Source: Metaphire vulgaris (taxonomy: Eukaryota > Annelida > Clitellata > Crassiclitellata > Megascolecidae). Taken from it: DNA of 64,000 nt. Under the pieces are notes generated by a model that was not told the origin of the DNA, ran no database searches, and was given only the letters and a program-made list of their open reading frames with translations. The DNA is taken from NCBI GenBank assembly GCA_018105865.1, contig CM030848.1, forward strand, positions 3,457,501 through 3,521,500, written 5' to 3'. This document shows positions 57,801 through 64,000 of the stretch, piece after piece. The position numbers and the translations under genes are program-made. Each line of letters opens with the position of its first letter. Position 1 is the stretch's first letter.

Positions 57801-59902
57801 TATACTGTTAGACCAAAAGTTTTAACTTTTTCTCAGAAATTCATCAATTGTTTCTGGGCTGGTGGAGGATGCATCCCCAGTCATCCCCAACGTGGAACTG
57901 CCCCTGAAGACTAATGCAGGCAGTACTTGCATCAAACAATGTGATTAACTATCAGGATCAGAAAGGTCAACAACAATGTCACAAGATTTTGTATATTTTC
58001 ATGTTTCAGTGTTGCATTTCTTTTACTGTTAGTTTAACTTTACTAGTTAAGAAAAAGTAGTTAAACTATTGTCTCAACTAAATTTTTTCCAGTTAAACTA
58101 ATAGTTATAACTATTTTTAGTTTTAGTTGTTTTTGTTCACAAATTTGATATAGGAACAGTTTAACATATGTTTTTTGATTTTGAATGTTTTGATTTTGAA
58201 ATAGCAATGACTAGTTAAGATTTATGCCCACCCACCCACCAACCACCCACCTACCCGCCCCACCCCAATCAAATTTCTGCCTATGCCACTGATGCTGATA
58301 CTGGATGCTAGTTACATTTCTGCCATTCTGTTAAGTTTGTTGTTTACTGATCATTGAATTCCTCTTATGCTATTATCATCTGGACTATTTGTCTAAATAT
58401 GTTGATTGAGAGTTAATTGTAGTTTCCACAGCACAACCAAATATGCTATTGTGCCATCACTACCCCCTAAAAGAGATAGTACCAGGATGAGTGGTTTTAT
58501 ATATCCGGGGTCCACTTGAAACATAGATGGATTCAAGATTTCTTTTTAGATCTTGAATTATTAACGTTGTGAATTATTAGCATTTATGTCTTGCTCTTAC
58601 TGGTACGGTGGTACCCTATTCTATGAAATAATAACGATTTGACTTTTCATTGATATTGATAAAAAAAATGCAATCATCTCAGAATATAAGAATCATCAAA
58701 TAAAACTAGTCACTTTTCACTACTGCTTTCATGCTTTTCTCTAGCAAAAATATACTGTTAATCAACACATGCACATTATACATTCGTTATTAAACTTTAA
58801 TCAAAGAAGCGGCTCGCTTAATTTAAAAATAAGGGCCCATCTTTATTAAATTACTGATTTCTTACCTTTTCAAACTCACATTCCCTTTCCTCTTGATTCG
58901 TACGTTACTCTACACTTTGATTGCTAATACTTTTTGACATTTAGATAACTTTCAAACATTTCACGTTAAACCTTAAATTCTCTAACAACAAGAAACCATT
59001 TCTGCCTGCGCTAACTTTTACTCTTATTTACCTATTTTTATATCCAACTTTTGCCCTTAACTATCATTTCTTTTCTTTATCTCTAACTCTCTTCTCTCTT
59101 TCTCTCTTTTCTTTTCTTTCCCTTGTTCCCTCTCTCCTACACTCTTCTCTCCTACACTCCTCTCTCTTACACTCCTCTACTAACTATCCTACAGGGGTTT
59201 TTATAGAGATTTTAGGTACAATCGCCGCCTAGCGGTAAGAATTTTGATTACTTTTTATAGGGTCTTATATAGGATCTATTTTTAGCTTACATCGGATTTT
59301 GCAACCTTTAAACTCTCAACTACCTCTCCTTCTCTCTCATATATGTTCACAGGCATACATACTCTAAGAAACTGCTTCTTTGTTTGTTTCTACCCTACAA
59401 CAAATTTTTAATTATACGCATGCATTAAAAATACTATTATAAGTGATCGTTAGTACCATCAATATTCATTTAACATATCCTCACCAGATCATTACAATAC
59501 CCATTCCTTCTCACTATCGTGGTGCCGAACCATGAATAGTCTTATTTAAGATTTAAAATGAAGGGCTTAGCCACTGTGTCTTGTGCTTAAGAAGGGTTTG
59601 GCAATAAGGTTGCAGCAATCGATTTAAAATCTGAGTGTTTTTTTGACAATTTATGACATTTAATTGCTTTACACACGGCATATACCATGACTTTATTATT
59701 TTGCAGAATCTTCTACAATTCTTCTCTTGCTAGTACTGGTAAAACTCTTACATGATTTTAATTTTAGAATGCCTGCATACCTCGTGTAAATTTTGAACAC
59801 CGAATTCCTAATGCCGATCCAGATCCAAGCAGCAGTTTTGATGACTTCAATGTTGCACAGCCACATCCAATTGCTACAACACAATACACTGACTACATAT
59901 AA
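36290..59902 (+). CDS. Gene C: 546-residue AMN1/ZYG11-like leucine-rich-repeat protein with BC-box
   Basis: Ten coding exons (36296-36596, 42730-42885, 45518-45633, 47547-47629, 53017-53065, 53657-53893, 55917-56141, 56549-56704, 57114-57296, 59768-59902) total 1641 nt; every junction is GT-AG and phase-consistent. The N-terminus MKTLKDLCLNCLMNNL resembles AMN1 and ZYG11, and residues 3-12 (TLKDLCLNCL) fit the BC-box consensus [APST]LxxxCxxx[AILV], the elongin B/C contact in cullin-2 receptors. About 15 leucine-rich repeats of 25-26 residues fill residues 75-500, many of the F-box-LRR 'cysteine' kind (LDLSYC, LNLHGCSRITDEGV, EIYVSGCSKVT). There is no F-box and no armadillo region, so it ends where ZYG11 would continue. 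The last 44 residues are acidic and disordered. A role as an intracellular ubiquitin-ligase substrate receptor is inferred. Introns are stuffed with transposons. Confidence 0.9.
36655..38350 (-). pseudogene. CR1/L2-like LINE reverse transcriptase, one in-frame stop in its main ORF
   Basis: The minus-strand frame from 38107 to 36755 is open for about 450 codons except for one TGA at 37291-37289. Upstream codons to about 38350 give 'LPTWLLKEAIDALALLITAL' and 'HAIIRPHLKCPGLDPSD'. RT blocks follow: 'NFCPVSNLPFLSKLLERLVN', 'LLDFSAAFDHATL' (motif A), 'SGVPQRSALGPLLFVFYM' (motif B; usually [10 protein letters not shown]), and 'YADNGQVY' where YADD is required. A normal C-terminal region and the TATAGCGC...GCTTTACAA tail complete the 3' end (36655-36735). 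It is 5'-truncated and has no endonuclease. Loss of the second catalytic Asp makes it inactive. It lies in gene C intron 1, opposite strand. Confidence 0.85.
38426..39448 (-). mobile_element. TTAA-flanked non-autonomous element, copy D
   Basis: TTAA at 38426-38429 and 39445-39448, ends TTAACCTTTT / AAAAGGTTAA. It is the inverse of copy A (232-1060), which it matches closely over most of its length; the unit marker TTTCAGGCTATATAGAAGCT is at 38540 and 38915, again 375 bp apart. It is about 200 bp longer than copy A at the far end. Confidence 0.7.
39468..39792. mobile_element. hAT MITE
   Basis: Flanks GTTTAAAT (39460-39467) and GTTTAAAC (39793-39800), 7 of 8 matching. Ends CAGCAACTCTCAAACT and, inverted, CAGTTGTTCTCAAACT. 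Confidence 0.75.
39999..40331. mobile_element. hAT MITE
   Basis: Flanks TGCTAACC and TGCCAACC (7 of 8). Ends CAGGGGTGGCCAACC and, inverted, CAGGTGTGGCTAACC. Interior 'GGGGCTAATTGGCAGCCAGC' is typical of widespread hAT MITEs. Confidence 0.8.
40452..40500 (+). repeat. duplicate of a hAT MITE end plus its host flank
   Basis: The stretch from TCCCCTATGGGACCGCAGAC to GGTTTAAACCA is identical to 39754-39802, including bases beyond the MITE's right border. Confidence 0.8.
41208..41450 (-). pseudogene. OTU-like cysteine protease C-terminal fragment
   Basis: The minus frame 'QNVNSYLETSCMSQDYVSAT', 'DVAEIMATANLMSCDIVIHT', 'KVNDSMDWLNYP' follows the pattern of the OTU domain between the helix after the catalytic Cys and the strand before the catalytic His (…YL..S.M...G.WGT..EI.A.A.LL...I.IYT......W..Y.P). 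The catalytic residues themselves are not in this piece. OTU domains are deubiquitinases; here the domain is a transposon passenger and broken. Confidence 0.5.
41560..41754 (-). pseudogene. transposon coding trace upstream of the OTU fragment
   Basis: The minus frame includes 'KSETMEDHLYDQLLRYYNEA' and 'KHKYFQTEGPWVI'. It may be part of the same former gene across an intron. No domain recognised. Confidence 0.3.
42730..42885 (+). CDS. Gene C exon 2
   Basis: The acceptor CATCTTTTTAG ends at 42729; the donor GTGTGTATT follows. Encodes residues 101-152 (DVGIVWITKKQTCLEYIELR... to ...RTCNKINTE), two repeats, phases 1 and 1. Positions 42816-42858 of this exon recur inverted at 43158-43200. Confidence 0.9.
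43158..43200 (-). repeat. inverted copy of 43 bp of gene C exon 2
   Basis: Reverse complement of 42816-42858 with one mismatch (C to T at about 43171). It is joined directly to the 5' edge of a LINE fragment at 43201. Confidence 0.95.
43201..43640 (+). pseudogene. L2-like LINE C-terminus and 3' end with (TTTAC)n tail
   Basis: The plus frame 'SLKICNSAFSYASPELWNSI' and 'VFRSKLKSLLFLKSF' is the standard LINE ending (R.FS.A.P.LWNSLP...FK..LK..LF). The 3' UTR contains 'GCTGAGCGCCTAAGAATAAG' and it ends with TTTAC repeats near 43630. Confidence 0.75.
43641..44184. other. intron 2 stretch, nothing recognised
   Basis: AT-rich, no frames or repeat ends; only a (TTA)n-like run at 44186-44200 borders the next element. 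Confidence 0.3.
44185..44430 (-). mobile_element. CR1/L2-like LINE 3' end
   Basis: (ATT)n then 'GATTTCTATAGCGCAATAAG' and 'AAGAGCGCTTTACAAAACTA', continuing with a diverged match to 36735-36860. Confidence 0.6.
44560..44950. repeat. GACA/GAGA-rich direct repeat pair
   Basis: 44635-44745 and 44850-44940 are related: each has 'GTG.CT(C)CCGGCAGA', a purine-rich GAGACAGACAGA stretch, then 'TTGGA...TTCCCTCC'. Non-coding. Confidence 0.6.
44991..45339. mobile_element. TACCGTATTTGCA-type MITE with internal minisatellite, copy 1
   Basis: Degenerate left TATCATATTTGCAAGATTAT; right inverted TACCGTATTTGCACGATTAT. At 45105-45230 about six units of 'CATCAACGCTCTCGGCGCCC' (period about 21-22 bp) lie in tandem. 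The other copy is 52038-52393. Confidence 0.7.
45370..45462. mobile_element. fragment of another TACCGTATTT-type element
   Basis: 'ATAAGACGCCTGTGAATATA' and the right end 'GCGCAAAAATACGGTAC'. No left end. Confidence 0.45.
45518..45633 (+). CDS. Gene C exon 3
   Basis: Acceptor TTATTATAG and donor GTAAGTAC. Residues 153-191, AVQMLLKKVDSVEELALTSC through CHHLGPSL. Ends in phase 0. Confidence 0.9.
45900..46333. other. intron 3 stretch, nothing recognised
   Basis: No exon or repeat boundary found; the short frames at 45609-45918 begin inside exon 3 or the intron and have no family resemblance. Confidence 0.3.
46334..47388. mobile_element. 1.05-kb TIR element, TACCGTRTTT..GTGCGTACTGCCC
   Basis: Left TACCGTGTTTTTGTGCGTAC; right inverted TACCGTATTTCCGTGCGTAC; TA at both borders. 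Sub-terminal 'AATTTGAATCAGA' occurs near both ends. Contains a nested hAT-like element at 46811-47051. Frames inside it are not conserved proteins. Confidence 0.7.
46811..47051. mobile_element. nested hAT-like MITE
   Basis: CAGTGGTGTAGGAAGGAGTG at the left, inverted CAGTGGCATTGCATGGGTTG at the right. Flanking 8-mers AGCCATGC and GGTCATGC agree at 6 of 8. Confidence 0.5.
47547..47629 (+). CDS. Gene C exon 4
   Basis: Acceptor TTATATTTTAG, donor GTATTTG. Residues 192-218, KDLNLRDLYTLSNSSLILLA through SFPNLI plus two bases of a Ser codon. Confidence 0.9.
47688..48440 (-). pseudogene. L2-like LINE 3' portion
   Basis: Read on the minus strand it gives 'NKSPLKICNRAVSYTAPELW', parallel to the copy at 43201, and ends in (TTAC)n at about 47688-47702. 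Coding remnants upstream are frameshifted. Confidence 0.7.
48620..51700 (-). pseudogene. RTE/CFDP2-like LINE, nearly full-length but decayed
   Basis: Read from 51700 down to 48620. Endonuclease: 'RPGKLANIIQEMRKARLDIL' then 'GLAEVRWKEGGEF' (51315-51200), 'FCVLMGDWNAVVGKG' (about 50930), 'YTWKMPGDIARYQIDYIMVN' (about 50740). Linker: long Lys/Glu-rich frames (50520-50118). RT: 'EEILNALEEMKNNKAEGVDH' 'IPAEAIKILGE', 'FDRVDWRIL' (motif A), 'RGLRQGCPLSPLLFNIYIEE' (motif B), then LIDD where FADD is expected after a one-base shift (about 49235). C-terminus: 'EDIKRLEAFEMWIWRKMLKV'. Many frameshifts; all domains are in canonical order. The naming as RTE/CFDP2-like rests on remembered signature phrases. 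In gene C intron 4. Confidence 0.8.
51785..51845. repeat. (TA)n microsatellite
   Basis: TA tract with a single interruption near 51829. Confidence 0.95.
52038..52393. mobile_element. TACCGTATTTGCA-type MITE with internal minisatellite, copy 2
   Basis: Both ends read TACCGTATTTGCACGATTAT inward (356 bp). It carries about four units of 'CATCAACGCTCTCGGCGCCC' at 52149-52230, fewer than copy 1, with otherwise collinear sequence (shared 'CTGAAGACTAGCATATGC'). Confidence 0.8.
52394..53016. other. intron 4 stretch, unassigned
   Basis: 'GGTCATTGCTTCAGATACCA' and a (TG)n run at 52912-52932 are visible; no coding sequence recognised. Confidence 0.3.
53017..53065 (+). CDS. Gene C exon 5
   Basis: 49-nt exon, acceptor GTGTGTTTAG, donor GTTTGTTT. 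Completes Ser and encodes LNLHGCSRITDEGVNQ, an archetypal cysteine-type LRR. Confidence 0.9.
53405..53600 (-). mobile_element. SINE-like repeat, tRNA-derived (tentative)
   Basis: On the minus strand 'AGCAGTGGAGTAGTGGTAGG' resembles box A and 'GGTTAGTGGGTTTGCATT' lies where box B would be. About 190 bp, no clear tail. Confidence 0.45.
53657..53893 (+). CDS. Gene C exon 6
   Basis: Acceptor TTATTTCCAG, donor GTAAATAA. 79 codons, residues 236-314, with LRRs 'LRDLDLSYCTGL', 'LQELSLVGV', 'LKSLRLCGIPAVNDESLNQ'. Phase 0 at both ends. Confidence 0.92.
53894..54659. other. intron 6 stretch, nothing recognised
   Basis: AT-rich; no repeat ends identified. Confidence 0.3.
54660..54850 (+). pseudogene. 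CR1/L2-like LINE C-terminus and tail
   Basis: Plus frame 'RNPLLWRALPVTVTSITSVD' and 'SFLTALMLIGQFI', then 'TTATTTAGCACTGTAGCATA' and 'AAAGCGCTTTGACAA' tail. Confidence 0.6.
54851..55750. repeat. unclassified repeat block between opposing LINE tails
   Basis: Higher-GC sequence with an internal repeat (GTTCAGAGCGGCAGTCAATC near 55146 and GTTCAGAATGGCAGTCAATC near 55335). It ends at about 55705-55745 with an inverted version of the tail at 54785 (ACGCTCTTGACTTTAGCC). Confidence 0.5.
55917..56141 (+). CDS. Gene C exon 7
   Basis: Acceptor GTGTTCTTGAAG (poor tract), donor GTATTTC. 75 codons, residues 315-389, MLCSIGPFLEKLDLSGGLMS to LKTLQLGCFK. Phase 0. Confidence 0.88.
56549..56704 (+). CDS. Gene C exon 8
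   Basis: Acceptor GATCTTTTCAG, donor GTAAGCAC. 52 codons, residues 390-441, two LRRs (LEDLQLSGVQAVND, LKDLSIKACRD). Confidence 0.92.
57114..57296 (+). CDS. Gene C exon 9
   Basis: Acceptor GATTTTATAG, donor GTAATTGC. 61 codons, residues 442-502, last LRRs (CIVLSGVSNITDKSVYALAN, IYVSGCSKVTRPAVRYL). Confidence 0.92.
57388..57440. repeat. left arm of intronic inverted repeat
   Basis: ATAATAGCATAAGAGGAATT and onward to CAACAAACTT. Its reverse complement is at 58333-58376, differing only by an 8-9-bp insertion in this arm. Confidence 0.9.
57441..58332. other. loop of the inverted repeat, probable hAT remnants
   Basis: CAGTGGCGGCGTTG at 57619-57632 and 'TATGCCACTG' at about 58284 may be ends of a hAT element, though target duplications do not agree. 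A C-rich (CCACCCA)n run lies at 58225-58265. Confidence 0.4.
58333..58376. repeat. right arm of intronic inverted repeat
   Basis: Reverse complement of 57388-57440, about 43 of 44 aligned bases identical. Confidence 0.9.
58377..59767. other. intron 9 stretch with polypyrimidine tract
   Basis: CT-rich repeats (TCTCTT / CTACACTC units) at 59085-59190. No further exon is needed, because exon 9 joins the last exon in phase 0. Confidence 0.4.
59768..59902 (+). CDS. Gene C last exon
   Basis: The acceptor TAATTTTAG ends at 59767. 44 codons, NACIPRVNFEHRIPNADPDP to the C-terminal TTQYTDYI, TAA at 59900-59902. Acidic, Pro/Ser-rich tail, not LRR. Confidence 0.88.
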   Translation, partial: NACIPRVNFEHRIPNADPDPSSSFDDFNVAQPHPIATTQYTDYI

Positions 59903-60178
59903 TTGCAATTATTTACAGTTGCTTGGCTCAGGAATTGTGACATGTTTTGTTTTGTATGGAAGACAGTACATTTTTACTAGCCGTTTTGTTACGAGCAGTG
60001 AAGTCTCATAGGATTTCTTTCATATTATAAAATGAGACATTATGGTTATGATTAGCTTATGGTGCATCTCTTCCTTATTCTTATGTACAAAGTGGCCTCA
60101 TATAGATAATGAGCATGCCTGTTTGTTATTTGCATAAAATATTAGTCAGTTCCTACTTTCAAATTTTATGTTTTAACA
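59903..60178 (+). other. Gene C 3' UTR
   Basis: AT-rich. ATAAAA-type sequences occur near 60026 and 60135; a canonical AATAAA near 60243 lies within the adjacent hAT element. Confidence 0.4.
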
Positions 60179-60857
60179 CAGGGGTCTCCAAAGTCAGTAC
60201 TCTGGCTCTTGGTAAAAATGAGGAACATGTGCAAATTGTACTAAATAAAATTTTGTCAGAAATATATGTTTTGTGTATCTCACTGTAGTTAAAATCCATT
60301 AAAGTTTCAGAATCAGAATCAGTTTATTTTCTACTCCACATCATACATAAACACTTTAGTAGCCAGTAGCAATTACTAGTAGTATAACAGAAGTCTATAT
60401 AATTTGATTAGGTAGTCATATTAAATCAGTTATAAGTATATAAGACAACTGAAATTCAGATTAAGCAGTAATAATTTGATACAGAATTACCACTGCAACC
60501 TTAATTAGATGCAAATCTAGTGTTAAGAGAGAAAAATCGGTTGATCGAAGGGCAAAGCCCGCAATGTGATCAACCAAGTACATTCAGAGTATTGGTTAAA
60601 AAATTATTTTGGCTTCTTAGTACTGGATAATATCCAATATCAAGAACAACTTGAATATCAAGTTGCAACTGATATTCTGCAGTCTGCATTTTGCACTGCC
60701 TCTTAGTTCAGCAATATATACCGGTAGTCTTTTAGTCTTTTATTGTCAGTTATTCATTCGCTGTATTTTACTAAATTTAATTTCTTGTGCATATGGCCCG
60801 CAGAGTCGTCAGAAGTCAGCAATGCACCCCTAGGCCAAAAATCTTTGGAAACCCCAG
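60179..60857. mobile_element. hAT-like element
   Basis: CAGGGGTCTCCAAAG at the left, inverted CTGGGGTTTCCAAAG at the right, flanks TTTTAACA and TTTTAATG (6 of 8). The interior includes 'CAGAATCAGAATCAG', a LINE/SINE-tail-like phrase, near 60307. Confidence 0.6.
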
Positions 60858-60949
60858 TTTTAATGCAATAAGTTATAACCATCCATTTGAGGTTAAAACT
60901 AATGTAACTTGCAGAGGCTGGTTTGAGGCAGTGTGATTTTCGTTTTGAT

Positions 60950-61145
60950 TTTTTTTTAGTTTTCATTCTAGTTTTTCATTAATTTTTTTGTTTCAGTTTT
61001 GTTTTTAAGATTTTTTTGTTTCACTTCTAGTTTTTCATTGTTTTTTTGTTTCAGTTTCATTTTGTTTTTGTTACTTTTCAGTTTTCATTTTTCATTAATT
61101 TTTTGTTTTAATTTTCAGGAATTTATGTTTTTATTTAAATTCTAG
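60950..61145. repeat. T-rich degenerate simple repeat
   Basis: Repeated variations of 'AGTTTTTCATTAATTTTTTT' and 'GTTTCAGTTTTG'. Confidence 0.7.
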
Positions 61146-62131
61146 TTTTACTTTTGTTTCAGAACAAGTATCTAAAGGTTTGTAATCAACTTAGGCAAGC
61201 CGATAGATCAAACAAGAGTACTGATTTTATCATGAATTGTGAATCTTCCTTGGTCCACCATAAACATTATGCTAAAATTATCAAATTGAATTAACTTAAT
61301 CAGAATGCATAATTTAGAGTTTAATCTAACAATAGCTAGTCACTATAGCTCAGTGGTCTCACAGAGTGTTCAGATAAAAAGTATGCCAATTGAATTATAG
61401 CATAAGGAGACTCCTGCTTTCATATTGCCTGAATTGTGACCACCAAACTCACCAGGTTTGAACCCGGTTGACTACTCCAGGATTGTGATGAAGATTGTTC
61501 GGCCAAACTGTTTGTTAAAATTCCGACCGGTTCGGACAAATTGTTTGTTAAAATGACGACGATATTACTGAAACGTCTAATAATAATGTGATTTAAAGTG
61601 GTTTAGGAGGCTAAGTAAGCCTGTGTGAAAACCACTGGTTTGGTCTTTGTTCTGAATATGTGTGGAAAACCTTTCAGCCCGTTGTTCGGTACTTGAATTT
61701 TAGGTGGTGCCGGCCGGTCTTGTAACCCAACGGCATTCAGATCTTACTTGCCATGGCTATAATTACAACGTATGTGGTTTATAGGTTAAAACTTAAAAGC
61801 ACCCACCATGTGATCCATGTCATCTCCCACCCAGGGATATTTTTACAGCCCCCTAAAACCCCAAACACCCCAATTTGAGACCGACACCCCATCACATCAT
61901 CATCCCCAACAGCCCCAATCTCAGCTATGGGATGACGTTTTTTGCTTGTCAGACTTTTTTGGCAGGGGACCCCCAGAATTTACCGACACCCTCCCCCAAA
62001 TTGATAATCCTAGAAATAACCCTGCTCCCACCTAACTTCCAACTTCACCGCACCCTCATACAGTGGACATACCAGATCAAAGCTGGCAATCAAAACTGGA
62101 ACCTGACAAAGTCGAAGTCTAAGTTCCAATT
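61146..62131. other. intergenic, unassigned
   Basis: 'TAGCTCAGTGGTC' near 61352 and 'GGTTTGAACCCGG' near 61457 resemble box A and box B of a tRNA-derived repeat but are about 100 bp apart. A Pro-rich plus frame at 61817-62035 has no family resemblance and no splice context. Confidence 0.35.
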
Positions 62132-62142
62132 CTAAGTTCCAA

Positions 62143-62156
62143 TATATATATATATA

Positions 62157-62200
<44 letters not shown>
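62143..62200. repeat. (TA)n microsatellite
   Basis: TA tract with one GAA interruption near 62158. Confidence 0.9.
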
Positions 62201-62201
<1 letters not shown>

Positions 62202-62793
62202 CTCTCAGTACTTAGTTCCCAAAGGACTTATTATAAAAAGCGACCGGAGACAGATAAATGGGGCCTTTATAATTTTCAACTTGTCTAGATTCGAATCAGA
62301 GATTCAGAGTCAGGAAAAGTCCCTTGGAAGGCAATCGCATTGAAACGTTGTAAAGTCATTGAAATGGGCTGGAGCAAAAAACGTGTCTTGTGTCTCCGGA
62401 AAGGACAGAATGATGACCCAACTCTTTTATGAAAGTAGCCTAAGTGCGTCGTGACTGATTGGGCCAAGACTCTTGGCCCAAGAGTCTCGAAAGCCACTGG
62501 CAAGAATAAATAATCGGCCGACAAGTCAGTGTATTTGACGGTTTTCTGACTAAAGCTGCTTCAGCAGCGGCTCCTGGAGAGAGAGACGTCAATGGCAGAT
62601 GAGTGGCAGCGACTTCCCACAGTGACATCCCACACCAGGCAGCGGCCGGCTTGCCACGGAATCATGGTCATTGGTCATGCCGTCCGGTCTCTTTCCATCG
62701 GATCTGAGAAGACCGGGCGGCTCCTTGAGACCTTGACCGTTGGTATGCCAGCTCGTACCAGGGCCCGGTAGAATACATCATTGAGCATGGAAT
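62201..62793. other. intergenic, nothing recognised
   Basis: Moderate GC. Short minus-strand frames (62285-62628) have no recognisable domain. Confidence 0.3.
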
Positions 62794-62794
62794 G

Positions 62795-62885
<91 letters not shown>
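62795..62885. repeat. (ATG)n trinucleotide microsatellite
   Basis: About 30 uninterrupted units. Apparent poly-Met and poly-His proteins come from it. Confidence 0.97.
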
Positions 62886-62887
<2 letters not shown>

Positions 62888-62913
62888 ATAGGCGGTTTAT
62901 GATGCCGTTGAGA

Positions 62914-63156
62914 CAGAGCCGTAGCTACGGGGGGCAGGGGCAAGCCGCCCCGGGCGCCGACCGGTCGGGGGGGCTCATTTTGGATGTGAAAACAAAATTT
63001 AAAAATAGCTGTGACGGCTAAAAAAAGGTCATCAGCCCGAAAATGGAGTGTTTCATAGGGATAAGTAAACTTTGTAACACTAAAAAGGTCACCGAAATTT
63101 ATGGGCGCAAAATATAAATCTTACCCCGGGCGACGAAACCCCTAGCTACGGCTCTG
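62914..63156. mobile_element. hAT MITE with exact 8-bp target duplication
   Basis: CGTTGAGA at 62906-62913 and 63157-63164. Ends CAGAGCCGTAGCTACGGGG and, inverted, CAGAGCCGTAGCTAGGGG. 243 bp. Confidence 0.88.
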
Positions 63157-63252
63157 CGTTGAGAACTGCTAGCATTTGCTATTCTTTAACTTTAGCGTCG
63201 ATTAATCGATTACAAAAATACCGAAGCTTTACCATAGGATGATAGGCATACT

Positions 63253-63440
63253 CAGGGCTTTTTTTCAGTGGGAACGCATGGGAACGCCGTTCCCACACCT
63301 GTTTTGCCAGATTGCATATATAATTATGGATATGTAATAATGTGTTTGGGAACGTACAGATGCAGCGTTCCCACACCTGTTTTGTTGATGAGTAAAAAAG
63401 GATGGGTTCCCAAACCTTTTTTCCTAGAAAAAAAGCACTG
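63253..63440. mobile_element. 188-bp hAT MITE with exact 8-bp target duplication
   Basis: GGCATACT at 63245-63252 and 63441-63448. Ends CAGGGCTTTTTTTC and, inverted, CAGTGCTTTTTTTC. The interior repeats 'CGTTCCCACACCTGTTTTG' at about 63287 and 63368. Confidence 0.88.
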
Positions 63441-63848
63441 GGCATACTTGAATTATCTCGAATGCGCGTGTGTTAATAGGCGTGACCTATAAATGAGTAT
63501 CGATTTTGCATCACGCTGAGCATAGAGCCTTTGAGACCAGCGATCGACGAAGCGTTATATCGCGTATAGGGTTACGCTGTAGAAAGGTAGAAAAATAATA
63601 TGAGCCATATTGGCTATGGTATGCGTATACTTCGATTGCAGCAGAAAGTAAAGAGACGTTTATGGTATGTAAGCTTATGTATAAAGGCAGACATTTTCTC
63701 TATTCGTTAAATTGATTGACACACGCTCCCGGAGAGTCGGAAGACCATTCCTACAGTGGAGGTTCCACCATGTTGCTGACTGGGGATGCATCCCCACACT
63801 GGGTTTTTTGGCTTGTCAAGCTTTTAAAATCCTCTATTCTATTCTATA

Positions 63849-64000
63849 CGACGATTTATATAGCGCGGTAACATAGCTGGGGACAAAGTCAAGAGCGCTT
63901 TATAATTACACAAAGCAATCGTACGATCTTTTATAAAGGTGCGTCTTAAGTTTGATGGCGAACGACTCGAAGGAGGTGACTAGGGTTGTAACTTTTCCGG
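63849..64000 (-). mobile_element. CR1/L2-like LINE 3' end, cut by the window edge
   Basis: (TCTAT)n then 'GATTTATATAGCGCGGTAAC' and 'AAGAGCGCTTTATAATTACA', continuing like 36735-36800 ('AAAGGTGCGTCTTAAGTTTG', 'CTCGAAGGAGGTGAC'). Coding sequence should lie beyond 64000. Confidence 0.65.

Noticed and set aside
57619..58288. hAT element inside the intron 9 inverted repeat
   Set aside because: Only the outermost bases (CAGTGGC) match and no target duplication could be found; mentioned only as remnants.
61352..61470. tRNA-like box A and box B motifs
   Set aside because: Spacing of about 100 bp is too long for a tRNA and no intron boundaries or stems are evident.
61817..62035. 72-codon Pro/Gln-rich frame as a host exon
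   Set aside because: No acceptor, donor or family resemblance; compositional effect of a C-rich stretch.
62668..63021. Poly-Met and poly-His open frames
   Set aside because: Translations of an (ATG)n microsatellite next to a hAT MITE.
1..64000. CRISPR arrays, operons, phage or bacterial genes
   Set aside because: No regularly spaced direct repeats, Shine-Dalgarno-led gene chains or prokaryotic protein families were seen; the sequence is plainly from an animal genome.

Overview
The window is animal genomic DNA, AT-rich and full of introns and repeats, with no bacterial features. The CpG-containing intergenic DNA, the abundance of hAT, pogo, mariner and TTAA-type miniature elements, the L2/CR1- and RTE-like LINE fragments, and the recurrent palindrome TAGGCCTA suggest a marine invertebrate. 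An echinoderm or hemichordate is my guess, held with low confidence. Most open frames in the window come from transposons or from (TA)n and (ATG)n microsatellites.

Three host genes can be supported. Gene A (+ strand, about 7037-15644, 5' end not found) shows exons at 7037-7102, 14263-14308 and a long terminal exon at 14533-15644, all phase-compatible; I do not recognise its product. About 4.8 kb downstream lies a second copy of part of its last exon (19903-20046). It is still open, follows an AG acceptor, and differs from the original only at third codon positions over 42 codons. Gene B (- strand, 29465 to 24145) is an SRSF7/SRSF3-like splicing factor. It has an RRM exon at 29251-29465 and a CCHC zinc-knuckle exon at 24145-24394, joined across a 4.9-kb transposon-filled intron; its reading frame ends without an RS domain. 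Gene C (+ strand, 36290-59902) is complete: ten coding exons whose phases all agree encode a 546-residue leucine-rich-repeat protein of AMN1/ZYG11 type, with an N-terminal sequence matching the elongin-binding BC-box.

Everything else is mobile DNA. From 122 to 6560 there is a series of DNA transposons, three of them separated only by (TA)n. From 7321 to 14065 a pogo-like element is loaded with nested insertions and followed by LINE scraps and a 2-kb foldback element. From 16997 to 19693 a hAT element with an exact 8-bp target duplication is split by a second pogo-like copy. Gene B's intron holds a TTAA element, a nested hAT element and a LINE. The 29.9-36.2 kb interval between genes B and C contains a tRNA-derived SINE, hAT MITEs, a foldback MITE and LINE fragments. 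Gene C's introns hold a CR1/L2-like reverse transcriptase with a single in-frame stop, a TIR element with an OTU-protease-like remnant, minisatellite-bearing MITEs and a decayed RTE-like LINE. Sequence beyond gene C is mostly hAT MITEs and simple repeats.

No rRNA, functional tRNA, CRISPR array or operon was seen. Exon boundaries were read by eye from splice consensus and phase, and have no transcript support here.
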